From assembly GCA_023238725.1 (NCBI GenBank), contig CM041533.1, positions 26,935,068-26,999,067 on the forward strand: DNA of 64,000 nt, given 5' to 3'. This document shows, one piece after another, positions 34,719-46,700 of this stretch. Origin of the DNA: Scortum barcoo (lineage: Eukaryota; Chordata; Actinopteri; Centrarchiformes; Terapontidae). Under the pieces are notes generated by a model. It had not been told where the DNA came from, did not search any database, and was given only the letters and a program-made list of their open reading frames with translations. Both the position numbers and the translations under genes were made by a program. How positions within the stretch are numbered: the first letter of the stretch is position 1; every line of letters starts with the position of its first letter.

Positions 34719-37700
34719 CTTTAGTCACTGCAGTTCTGAGCAAGCATTTGCTCAACGTCTTTGAATTTGTTGCATGGAGTTCAGCATACCTGGTCAGGGA
34801 GAGACAGAGGAAAATTATACAAACCTGAAACAATAAATGTTCTAAGTAACTAACGATCTATTGTGTATTATTTATTTAATCTTTGTTCAACCATGGAAGT
34901 TATTAACAAATTCTGTCAAATTCTTGTTGACAGTGAGGGTTGACAAGAGGGTAGGTGCTAAAAAAGAAAATACCAAAGTTAAAAAGAATACAGCACACAC
35001 TTAAACACTGTCACTTAGATAATGCTACTTAGATACAACCACAAGAAGCATTACATGTGACTGTAAGCAGTTACATGAATGACATGCAGCCTGGCACACA
35101 AGCATAAAGCAGATTGCTAGTAGACAACAGCATCAGGCAGTGCAAAAGGACAAGAGCAGCAGAGACTACATGGGACAACAGTAAGCAACAGACAGCCAAA
35201 GGTTACCAAATATCAGAGGGTCAGAAAACAGCTGCATGTATCAGTGACAATGCCCATAACAGAGGCCTTGAAAGTTGATGTTGGGATAAAATTTTAATGT
35301 TATTTGACTTCAACAGCCCAGAACAAAGACAGACCAAGTATGGTCTCTGTTTTTGGAACTTTTAATAGAATATGATGAGCAGAATGTGAATCAATTCCTC
35401 AAACAATGTTATCAGACACCTTCCTTAAGGTCACAATCATATATGAATGATGCACATGTGTTGAGAGCTGCTGTCATCTAAGTTTGTTATTTAACTTAGC
35501 TTCAATCCCTAGGCCACTCGTCTCTTTGGTTCCCTCTGAGTCTGATTCAGTAAGTATGTAGGTCCTACTTTGACACGATCTGGAGAATATTTTTAAGTAA
35601 AGATGTGGCATAATGTAAGTGTGATGTATATATTGGTTACATCTTCCACTGGACAAATTCTCATATTCACTGTCACTTCAGTTATGTAACCATAAACTTG
35701 CTCACTGATAACATTACTGAGCTGTGCCTCATCTTACAAAAGTAAAACCTTTCAGTGTGTGAGAGAGACAGAGCACTTCAGAATATTGCAAAGGAAAAAA
35801 ATGAAAAGAGGGGCACAAGACATTAATAAAGGAGGAGAACAGAACACGGAAACTTAGAGAGTTTGGCCCCCAATAGTTCAGACAGCATTGTGATGCTTCG
35901 CTTTTAGTGACACTTTAGACTGGAGTGGTAGCTCTTCAGGATGTATCAGGTAAAGCAGGGTTTTTCAGTGTTTCATTTCAGAGAGAATGTAAGGAGTAAT
36001 TAGAAGTGGGGAGAGAGGGGAAGAGAAACCGACAGAGGGTACGAGAAGGAGAAAACAGGCATTGAGAGAGTCTGAGTGATTGAGAAGAGGAACAAAGACA
36101 GACTCAATTTACTTATGGCAAGATGAGAAATTAAGAGAGATGTGCTATGCCAATTATGTATCCTATAAGTATTGCAAGTGAGCTCATTAGCCGAAGGCCC
36201 CTCCACACTCTGTTTCAGTGCTCTTGAATGAATGGCTTTAGAGATTTTAATAGCAGCTCAGCCATTGAGGGTCCACTCAATAGTGCTGTTTTATAATGGC
36301 CCCTATTTGGACTCATTACAGGCAGTACCTTTTAATGCATAGTGTTGTACTCAAGTAAAGGTAAGAGCCAGGTTTTGTTCCACAGGAGTGACTACATTGT
36401 GAGTGTATTGTACTGTCAGGAACAAAAAGGGGGTCTAGTAATGTCAGTGTGTGGCAGAAAATGGATTTTGAGTGCACTGGGTCTTGATAGCTAATAGAGG
36501 GGCGATGTTTAATGTGATTCCCATAATGGCAGGAGTGCTTCAAAGGCTGAAATCCACAGAGCTGTAAAGACAGGTTTAGCTGTGAATGTTTAAAAATGAC
36601 ATTTTTGTTTTGCTTGTCTTCACTTTGAGACTGTTGCAGTAAGATGACGTGACTGTGATTCCATGTAGATCTGAGCACCTGCGAAACACAGCTGATGGTC
36701 AGCAACACATGTCAGCCATCACAGTTGGACAATCAGACGTCACAACATGTTCATACCTGAACAACAGAGTAATTGCCATATCTGTACAGAACCAAACTGG
36801 TCACCCAGAAATTAAGACACAGGTTCATTTATTAAGGTTTATGACAAAATCCATGTCGTGGGCCCTTTACACAACACACACTAATAAAACACACAAACAA
36901 ACAAACAAACAAAACAGAACAACAAAAAAAGTCAATAAGATCGGAGGTCCATTTGATTCAAGTCCCCTGCTACAGTAAAAATACCATCTGACTGACTGCT
37001 GATGAGCTCATGCTGCTCCTGTAGTTCATTATTTGACTTTGCATCTGGAGGAATTTAACAGCAACAACAGATAATCGACTTCTACATTAACATTAACAAC
37101 CCGACAACTGGAAAACATTTGTCCATCAGCTTTGACTCTGTCTGAGCACCAATCATCAATAATGTCTGAATCCCCCGTCCTTTGTTCTGCCTGTTCTTAT
37201 TATTAATATAGGCTTGGTATAATTATGAAAAAAAGTTATTTTTCATGTTTAGACTGATACCATACTATTCCATATCAGTACTTTGTTTTGTTGAATTTTT
37301 ATTTAATTTAGAAAGGACTGGTTTTCATTGCACTAGTTATTATTATGAGGCCTACCTATTAATATAAGCTATCAAATTCGGTCATACAGTTATGTGTCAC
37401 CTTTGTTTTGGTTTTGTCTTTAAAAGCTGTCACTTTTGTCCCATAAATATAATTTCATGAACTGAGTGGACAGTAACTTCAGGTCATTCCAATCACTTTG
37501 CAGCTCCCACAGGTAAGGCTCTCTCTCTCTTTCTTCTCTGCACAGGCCACAGCATGTTCTCTCAACCTCATTACTGGTGCTCTCTGAGGTGGTTGCAAAA
37601 TCTATTTGCAGAGTCCATTTGTTACATTGCTGTAAGATGTTTGCTCCTGGAATACCTGGTAGTTGATGCACCTCATGGAATGAAGTTTATTGTGAGCACA

Positions 37701-38939
37701 GTAGTGATTTAGCTGTTTCACTTAGTGTTTCAGTGTTGGCACATCCAGTTTCGTTAAGGCACAGGTAAAGTTACCATTCTACTACTACACTTTAACTAAT
37801 ATTAGTAGAAGGTGACATAAGTTTTTCCCCACAAAATTCATTTGTATACTGTATAAATCTAATTTGTTGATATCACTTGGAGAGAAATCCTAAAAAATGT
37901 AAGGACGTTATTTACACACATCCCCACATGATGGACTTCGAAATTAGTCAGGGAGATTCATAAACGTTAACACATAAACGTGATGGGGTGACTGATTTTA
38001 AATAATCTGAATAACCAGGTTTTAAGAATACACAGTGTATTTACTTTTAATGAGAAATGGATATTTAGCCTTTTTACACATCTGGTTGGCAAACTGTAGC
38101 TGTTAAAATACTAGCAAGCCATGAATACAGTACTGCTGGTCAAGAACAATCTGCCACTGAGCTAAAAGTACAATAACTTAATACAGTTTATTAAAGAAGT
38201 ATCCTTGACGCTTGTCTCACAGCTGACTGTGAACCATGGTTCTCCGTTGGAACAGTTGTTTTTACGCTGAATAAAAACTGCGGTGCTGCACAAAAAATAG
38301 GGTCTCTCTGATTCCTTCAGTGTGGTTCTCTGCATGCAGCAAATGTTAAATGGTGCAAATTCACTTGGGAAGTGGAACTTGACACAAAAGCTCTACATGG
38401 ATTTGATGAGTCTGTATGAACCAATTCAGTGAAAGGAACAGATTTTTCAATTACCTTCTGCAGGTGGTCAAGATGGGATGTATTGTGATTAAGTTAAAAA
38501 CAACTAAGTTAGGAGCATTAGTAGTCCTGCTTGTTGCTTGCTGTGAATGGCCCCAAGGTGGACTGTTAATGGTTGTGCATTTTTTTTATTTTTGACTTGT
38601 GTGGTTTAGGTATCAATCATGGTTTACAAAAAAATGTGCTGTCCAATGCGCATGATGCAGCACTGTCTCTGATTTCTTACTCACCTTACAGTCCTACACT
38701 GTCCTTTTCTTTTCAGTCAGCTATGCCTTCAAAGTTATGATTAACTTTTTTTTTCTTTTTGCTGGGTTCATTTTTATTAGAATTTTATTATCTCAGTACC
38801 TTTAATATTGCTGTTTATTTTGTGTTTTTCTGCCAGGATTAACACATCACTCATCTTTATCTCTCATCACATCTAATTATCAGTATTTGCTTATATGGTA
38901 AAGAATTAAAGGTATCCTTGCCAACTCCACATGATGTCA
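34719..38939. other. Unannotated non-coding stretch
   Basis: No gene was recognised. An (AAAC)n tract occurs at 36894-36915. The block 36185-36320 is complex, moderately GC-rich sequence that stands out from the AT-rich background and is a candidate conserved non-coding element. Confidence 0.35.
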
Positions 38940-39015
38940 TCATCATTGATACATTTCAGTATTGAATGATGAATAATGATAATTATATGTGACAAATAAA
39001 CTAAACTTGAAACTT
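38940..39015 (+). mobile_element. LINE 3' tail
   Basis: The text TATGTGACAAATAAACTAAA followed by CTTGAAACTTGAAA matches the terminal pattern of fish LINEs, ending in GTGACAAATAAA plus short TTGAA repeats. The body upstream is not recognisable. Confidence 0.5.
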
Positions 39016-39699
39016 GAAATTGTCGGACCATGAAGGTGATCCTGTGGCCAATGGAAACAACTGAAAGTGAAAGTGTGGGTGATGGAGAAGTGAAGACTAA
39101 CAGTGGATGGGTGAAAGTTATCAGGGTGAGGCAGAACAGTCAAAGAACACACAAGGGTAGGAAGTGACAGACATGTAAGGAGAGGTAAGAATACAAAATA
39201 AAACAGGAAACTGAAAACCAAACTGAAAACAGACAATGACAAGAACAGCGAACAGAACAGAACTCATATTGACTTATTTTAGCCTCAGGATCTTCACAGC
39301 AAAGTACAGCAGTAAGTTACAGATTAAGCTGGTGCACCATGTCAGATTATTCCTGAAGTGTGCCAGGCTCTGTCAAACAGCCAGAATTTGTTGCCTTCCT
39401 GTTCCAAACACAGTCGGTGGAAAGGTTCTGGAGGATTTGGAACTTTGCACTGTTTTTTGGGCAGCATTAACTCAAAGTATGAGCAAATTAAAGCCTCTTC
39501 AAAGACCAGCAGCATAATTAGATTAACATCACAGTAAATCACAGTATATATCACATGTTTACACATCATAGATAATACATTTTATGTCATAGTACTGTTA
39601 GTATATGTAACGTACATTACCATATTGTGTTTGTGTTTACTGTCGTATCTACTGCTTTCATTCCTGTTACTTCTATCCTTCCATAATAGAAAATGCTTT

Positions 39700-40560
39700 T
39701 GGTGTCCTGAGACCAAGGTGGAGGGTGTTTGGTCATCCTGTAGAGTGCTGCTCAGAGAACACTGTGCATTTAGTGAAGGCTCATGTTGCACTACACAGCT
39801 TGCTGACATTTACCGACAGCAAATTCAGCAACCACAGGATACATTCCTGCCAACTACACAGACTGTACAACCCCATCTGTAGACCTCGAGCCAGGGGAGT
39901 GGAGGTGGCATGTTGAACAAGACAACCTTCTTGATCCAAGGCAGCTGTCCACACCACAAGCAGCACAGGCCACACTCAACACACCAACACCCTCACGACT
40001 TTCTTCCAGACACCTGCGTGTCGGGTACCATAGCAAGGAGCAGTAGTAAGAGCAGGTCTATTGGACTAAAGATCCACATCACCATGTGTTAACACCATGT
40101 TACAACACCATTTTAACATCTTCACACAATTATGCATTACATTAACACACACCTGTATCATCATCTCTGTAGACTGCACATTTTCTCTCTACTTCACACT
40201 GTGAACCTTTGCACATGGTCCCTGGTCATCTTGCACAGTCCTGCACAGACTCTTCAGCTGTTTCATTTCACTGTAGAAACAGATATATTGTACATATTTC
40301 ATATCCTATTTATTCATGTTTTTCTTGTGGATTGTTTATTAGATTTTATTGATGTTTCTTGACTTTTACAGTAGTTGATTTTTTTCTTGCTTTATATTTT
40401 TACTCTCTTACTACTGTATGTTCAGTTTTATGCAAGAAGACTAATTCCCAGTATGTGCAAACCTACTTGTTAACAAATCCCAATTCTGATTCTATATGTT
40501 GATTTGGATTTGTAACATGCTGTGATATGTGCATAATAAAATAAAAATAAAAAGCATTTT
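39700..40560 (+). mobile_element. Possible 5'-truncated LINE 3' region
   Basis: The order is: GC-balanced sequence that reads partly open, a T-rich untranslated-looking stretch (TATTTATTCATGTTTTTCTT and similar), AATCCCAATTCTGATTCT, then CATAATAAAATAAAAATAAA. This is the usual layout of fish L2-like 3' ends. The coding part has no RT motif, so the call rests on layout only. Confidence 0.35.
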
Positions 40561-42199
40561 TGAAAGTTAGTGTTCAACAAACCCTACAAAGACTTGCCAA
40601 ACATTATATTTATTCGGATTAGATAAATATATAGTGTAGTTATAACAACCTGCTTAAAAATCTGATATATAACAATGCTGAGAAGCTGCCAATATTCATG
40701 TGCAGGCATTGAGATAAACTGATCGATCACACAGTAATGTTATTTTACTTCACTTTGAAATTGGCATTGGCATGAAATAGTGAAAGGACGGGACTCCTTA
40801 GGGGCTCTCAACATGTTGTCAGCTCAAGTGTCAAAATGAGCATGGGATGCCAATGGGCCAATGCCAATTGTTTCTGTAAACTGAAAATATCATGGCTGCT
40901 TCAATCAAAGAACTGGAGTTGCTGTGAGCCATTAAATGTATTTTAATTTGTATTTCTCTTTCTGTCTGCTGTAGTCTGTGTGTCCCCACTAAAAAATGTG
41001 GAAGATTTGGTATCCACATTATACGTTAAATTGCAGCAACATTTTCCAGCTGCAGTGTTCAGTCTGTGGTGGTAAATCAAATGCAGTGTATTACCTTTTC
41101 ATTACCTCCTCCCATATATTGCACATCTCAAAATGAACATCTTAAAATACATATTACATGAGACCAAACGTGTTTTTTGCACCTGTATAGAACCCAACAA
41201 TGGTCCTTTAATTAATAAGGACATCTGTAGTTTAATTAAAAAAAATAATTTTTAATAATGAGAAAAATTAGCACAAATCCATGTGCATCTGTGTGTGTTT
41301 AATTTGTGCATTTGTTTAAGTATTTGTGTAATTTTCACAAAACTTCCAATATAAATTACATTCAGTTTAGAATTTAACCTACAAGGTGACAAGTTGCTTT
41401 GAAAACATGTGAACCCTGTCTAATCTTTTCCTTTTTTAAGCATATTTTATATTTCAATGACACCATATTTGGTACAAAGACAGTTCTATGTAATTAAGAA
41501 TGCTGTTTTTAATGACAGTGTTATGCTCACAGTTTGACTTTTGAAAGTCACACAGAGAACCTCCTCTCCCTCTTCATTGAATATGTGCCACTTCATATCC
41601 TTCCTGCCATTATGTTAATTTGTTGTAATTAGGTGTAGCAGCCATTATTTTTTTACACAGAACAAATGGATGATAACAGGTTTTCTAACCATTCAGGATC
41701 TTTTACAACAAATATGAGTGGAAATCCTTTAAAGCGGTGCTGGTACAGTCGGCAGTGGTTGTTGGTGTATTGAAATTGAAGACAAAGGAGGCAGTGGAAA
41801 TGATGTTTTTCAGGTCACTTAGTGTCAATATGGGGAGCATAAGTTGAGTGTCTGAGACTTATAATGAATTGTATGAATGTAGGTGAAAGTCCTCCACATC
41901 TGATGTTGTTGTCATGTGCACATTACATAGAAGCGGTCATTTGTCAATGAAATTCAACATCTCACACAACCTAAAATAAAAACAGTAAAATAAATGATAA
42001 AATAAAATATTTTAAAGAAATATAATACTGGAATAATAATGTGAACGGCAGGTGTGCAGAAACACAAAAAATAATAAACTGAATATGATGGTCAAAGCAA
42101 TGTAAACACATACTATATCCACATACACTGATGCATGCTGGTATAACTGACTATAAGATATAAATATATCTAAGTATATATTATAGAATGGTGATGTGC
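40561..42199. other. Unannotated non-coding stretch
   Basis: AT-rich. No gene or repeat was recognised. Confidence 0.4.
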
Positions 42200-42723
42200 A
42201 CAAGATTTAAGATTCAATCAAGATTCAATTGGTTTATTGTCATCTGCACAGATAAAAACAGGTTTCACTGTACAATGAATCCTCTCATATATCATATCAA
42301 AGTCTTTTTCCAGGATGTACAGCTGTTGATGAGCCTTCTTGACCAGCTGGGTGATCTTGAGTGTCCAGGTGAGGTCATCACAGATGTGGTTGCCCAGGAA
42401 CTTGAAGCTGCTGACACACTCCACCTCACAGTCCCTGATCATCACAGAGGCTGGTGCTGCCTCCTCTCTCTCCTCATGTCCAGGACCATCTCCTTGGTCT
42501 TGTCCATGTTCAGAGAGAGGTTGTTGCTGTCGTACCATTCTACCAGACTGGCCACCTCACTCCTGTACGCTGTCTCGTCTTCTCCAGAGATCAGGCTGTT
42601 GGTGGTTGTGTCGTCAGCAAACTTCAGGATGTATGTGCATCCTGAAGTTCGCAAGTGATAAATGGCTTCAGTGTATTTTCTAATCAGATATGGACTACTT
42701 TCCTTGTGAATGTAACTCGCCAA
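42200..42723 (-). mobile_element. LINE fragment: RT C-terminal part plus 3' tail
   Basis: Minus-strand frames 42723-42442 and 42538-42218 carry LKFADDTTTNSLIS (the ADD catalytic motif intact), NNLSLNMDKTKEMVLDMRR and SFKFLGNHICDDLTWTLK, then LVKKAHQQLYIL. All are typical of the jockey/CR1/L2 LINE superfamily. One frameshift separates the two frames. The 3' end has GACAATAAACCAATTGAATC followed by a second TTGAATC, a short-repeat tail. The copy is 5'-truncated, as usual for target-primed integration. Confidence 0.85.
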
Positions 42724-42839
42724 ATGAACAGCATTAACAAGTCAAGTGAAATGCACTCATTTAACAGACAGCTCTCAGGGACAGTGTGTGAATTCTAACA
42801 CAGTGATTGACATTGAGATTGTGTGCTGCTGGTGGATGG

Positions 42840-43210
42840 TATGCTCTTATTGTAGCACATACCGACTGTGGGTGCTAGGTTATTCTCCTGGTATGTAGCA
42901 CTGATGAACTGTGCATCACTCATGTTCCATTGTATTATACCACTTCCAATCAGCATACATGTACGATGCTTATGCCAGTACATGTTGTGTGAATCTTATT
43001 TCACTGGCATATACAACTTTTCACTGGTATAGATGGTGGTGTGTCACTTCTATGCCACTTTGACAAGTCATATGTTGCTCCTGCTCTACTGCTGCATGCC
43101 ATTCAATGCCTTATGATGATTCTTAACTGTCATATGTCGTTGATGTGTTCCAGATGAAAATAGTATGTCACAGTTGTTCCACGTGTCAGATGCCACATGT
43201 TCAACTTGTA
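42840..43210 (+). repeat. Left arm of a diverged inverted repeat
   Basis: Several words recur in inverted orientation at 44281-44580, in the same order. Examples are ATGATGATTCTTAACTGTCA here against ATGATGATTCTTACTGACAT there, and CACTTTGACAAGTCATATG against CACTTTGACTTGTGGTATG. The arms are two opposed copies of the same old dispersed element or an old inverted duplication. No coding capacity. Confidence 0.55.
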
Positions 43211-43244
43211 ACCTAGCACCTAACACCACAACATTACACTGGAG

Positions 43245-43260
43245 CAGTGGTTCCCAACCA
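43245..43260 (+). repeat. Lone hAT-like terminal sequence
   Basis: CAGTGGTTCCCAACCA matches the consensus ends of hAT elements. No matching opposite end was identified. Confidence 0.35.
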
Positions 43261-43847
43261 GCCTATCCTTTTTATTCTTAACTTTTTAAATGTTTTTTCA
43301 GGCCTCTGAAAACTATCCAAATAACGTCATCTGAGAAAGGAAATAGAAGAAAAAAAAACTGACCAACCAAACCCTGTGTTTTTCAAAATAATTGAATGCT
43401 ATGTCGTCAAAGATGGTATTGTGTATTCATATATGGTCAGATACTTGCATGTCATTATATTAATTGTGGTTTACCAAAGTCAAGCTTAATGGAGTTCCAA
43501 TGTTTTTGACCAGCAAATGTGGAGATACGTGTTTTGTTTTTCACTGATTATCTGAGCCAATTAGCCTCAAGTCAGTATTTATTGTAGCTGTGTGCACTCA
43601 CTTATTCCTGCCATTGAATACATTTGGCCAAAATCTTTTCATTAAGTTCATGAACAGTCTGAACATCTTGTTTTGTAACTGTTATAAATAGTAGGATAGG
43701 GCGATCATTTCCATTTTTATATTGTACAATCGTGGTTGCTGGGGAATGCTGATTGGCAACCTGATCACCAGGTTATGAGGTGATTTCTAAAAATATTTGA
43801 TTAAAAACATTTTAACAATCTAATAAATATCAGTACCTCCTCTATAC

Positions 43848-44105
43848 AAACAGTGGCTCCTTTTTAAAGATCTGGGTGTCTGCTTGGTGCAACAATATCA
43901 CAGCATCATGTTCCATTTCATGTTATCTTATTTTTAATATCACAATCCAAATCATATCCATAATGTTAACAACTCTTAAGCAGCGCAGAGTAAAATTTGG
44001 TGAATGGGCATATGGAGAACGGAGATGCAGGGTTTCAGATCCATGGAAAGGAGACTTAAAAGGATCTAAGATTAACTCATAATCAGTTAATCCTATTGTC
44101 AATAT
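43848..44105 (+). repeat. Unclassified dispersed repeat, copy 1
   Basis: It shares with 55935-56290 the words ATCTTATTTTTAATAT, ACAATCCAAATCATATCCAT followed by AATGTT, TGGAGAACGGAGAT, and the end TGATTAACT/CAGTTAATCC. Both copies have the same orientation. Copy 1 lacks roughly 80-100 nt present in copy 2 after GAACGGAGAT. There are no visible terminal inverted repeats, RT or pol III boxes, so the class is unknown. Confidence 0.75.
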
Positions 44106-44280
44106 AATGTTATGGTCCCATTGCCAATCGGCACAAGGCAGCTAGTGAAGACAGTATTGTGACTAGGCTAAATGTTAGACTAGCAGAGCTAGCTATATGA
44201 CTAATGGCAAGTATATTAAGCAAAACCTAGCTTGAGAATCAAGTGCTAACTATGGGGATGGTATTAAAATGTCCTTTTAA

Positions 44281-44580
44281 GTGGAACACCAGTCAGTGGA
44301 ACACCACTGATAAGTAGACATACACCAGTGTAGGCATAAAGTAGCATGTCAGTAAGAATCATCATGTGCCAGTGGACATTTCACATGCCATATGCCTGTC
44401 CATCAGCAGCCACATACCACAAGTCAAAGTGCCACTAAGTATCAGCATAGGACACTTAAGTGTCACACCACTACTATCCTCATATCGGAATCAGCCATGG
44501 CATCTCATTAAGAATGGTTACCTATTCCACATACATACCACTCAAAATTGACATTTGTCACAAAACCAAGAGTGGCATAC
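44281..44580 (-). repeat. Right arm of a diverged inverted repeat
   Basis: Reverse complement partner of 42840-43210 (see that entry). It also contains a small local tandem of GTGGAACACCA units at 44281-44307. The unrelated copy-1 repeat (43848-44105) lies between the arms. Confidence 0.55.
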
Positions 44581-44639
44581 TTTCAGCCTTCTGATTTCTG
44601 TGCTGTTGCTCACTCTTACTGGGTGAAAAAAGTGGTCTT

Positions 44640-46375
44640 ATCTGAATTTTCATGGTCATGTAACACCAAAAGCTCTGTACAAGTGTAATTGTGTTTTATG
44701 AGCTGCAGTTCAGACTGGCAAGTGGAAAATTGTCAAGATGTGGAGCTATTTGAGAAGATGCATTTCAAGACCACAGAAATAAATGTCTGTCAAATGATCC
44801 TTGAAGCGCAGTAACATCTACTGTCAAGGGGATCCTAAGCTCAGGGTCATTTTATATAACTATGACAGGCAAGAACCCGAGCAGCAGAAACATATTGTAG
44901 CATTTTGAATCTGTGTGGCTGCATATTCTACCTGTACATGGAACCTGTGTGTATATCACTGAGGGTAGATCGATCACATACATGATGTATACGCTAAACA
45001 TCTATCTTCTATATAGGTGTAACATATCTCATATGATTAATGATGAATTGAATGAAATTTGGTTGCACAGAGGTTCCCTTTGTCCCCTGACTTCAGAGTG
45101 TGTAGTGAAATCTCCTGGTATCACCTTGAATGGGTTTGCCATCAATTTAATAATGTTGCACATTGTTTTATGAATTTCATTATAGACCTTCTTGTGAAGT
45201 TGGACTTTGGAGGACTTCATGTTACACTTTAGCAAGCCTCTGTTCCTTGAACTTGAAGGAAGATTAATTAATCAATTCATTTTTTAATAATAGCTGTAGA
45301 TTGCTGTATTATCAAATCATGACACTACACTGGCATCATATCAATTATCTCTCGTTATAAGACACAATTCACCTATGAGATTGGATTGTAAATAACGCTT
45401 TTGTGACAGATAAAGACAACTGATTACAATTACCACCCTAGCTGTGGATAATAAATGTACCATGTCTATTATGGTGTATAATTGAGTTACCACAAGAGAT
45501 GTAGAAAAATAATATGTGAAAATTTCTGGACTGTTCCTCATTGTGTCCACATTGTACCCAATGTTCCCCAGTGACAGAGAGCCCACTAGGGATGAGGAAC
45601 AGACCACATCTGATGCAAACTGATGTAAATGCTCAGCCTGTCTGGTCTTGGTCTGGTCTATGGTGTGGAGTCACACACTGACCTTATGCATAACCATGAC
45701 ACAGTGATTATAATTCAAGTGTGTGCTGGTCTGAAAAGAAATTATGCAGAACTTCATGGAAAAAGACTTTGATATGATAGCCCTCAATGATGTAAAGTGA
45801 GACACAAAAAGTGTTTGTGTCCTCCACATACAGTGAGATTCTGTTATTCAGCATCATGTACTGACAGTGTATGTTCTTGTATGAAAGTTAATTTGTACAG
45901 AGTCACAGTGTAACTCAACTTAATGAAATCAAACACTCACATCTGATGGAATGACTTAGCATGATACAGATATCCTCACCGCAGTCAGTGAGTAAGTAGT
46001 TACATCATTATCTTTGTCCAGTTGACACCTACAGCAATATTCCCCAAAAATATAGAAAATAAGTCATATCACTGTTTTCTTTTATGAATGAAACCATAAT
46101 GGGCTGCACAGATGTCTGTCACAGCCTTGGACTGTGTATACAGTATTCACGTAAAGTGGCTTACAAATGAGACCTAACAGAGATACACACAGTGCGGCAA
46201 ACCACGTTATTACCACTGTAAAAATAAAGTGTGTGACAACATTTTCTTTGGAACCAGTAATTCAAAGAGTTCCATCTTTGTCATCTTCGACATCCAAATC
46301 AGCCATATAGCTTTGTCTCATTACACTACATTTATGTAACTGATGCTTTACCATGAGGAAATAACACATCAAATA
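44640..46375. other. Unannotated non-coding stretch
   Basis: No gene was recognised. A 23-nt word at 45757-45779 is the exact reverse complement of 42290-42312, inside the LINE 3' region. Confidence 0.4.
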
Positions 46376-46700
46376 TTACATTTTCAAATATGATGAACTG
46401 TTGTAAGTGCTACTTTTAGAAACAGATAAACTTAGATGGTCTTGATTTTGTTGAGCAGTAACTGGGCCCCCCTCATAGTGAAGGAGTAGCAAGTGAAATG
46501 ACATTGGCAGAGAATAGTAGACAGGCTGGGGTGTATGGTTTAACCACTTCCTGAATGTAGGATGGGCCTGGGCTGTGTGTAGCAAAGAAGACGATTATTT
46601 GAATTGGAGTCAAGCAGCCACCAGTAGCCAGGTTGAAGACTGCATTCTGGATGAGCTGCAGAGGTCAGATGTCACATGCTGGCACATCAGCAGCTCAGGA
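46376..46700 (-). mobile_element. LINE RT C-terminal fragment
   Basis: The minus strand reads LIQNAV near the upstream edge, then GPSYIQEVVKPYTPA and LFSANVISLATPSL, then a GGP block after a stop. This text order (LIQNAA..., YIQxMVKPYTPAxPL, PSLRGGP) is the conserved C-terminal region of L2-type fish LINEs. Several deletions and a stop show an old, dead copy. No 3' tail was found. Confidence 0.7.
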
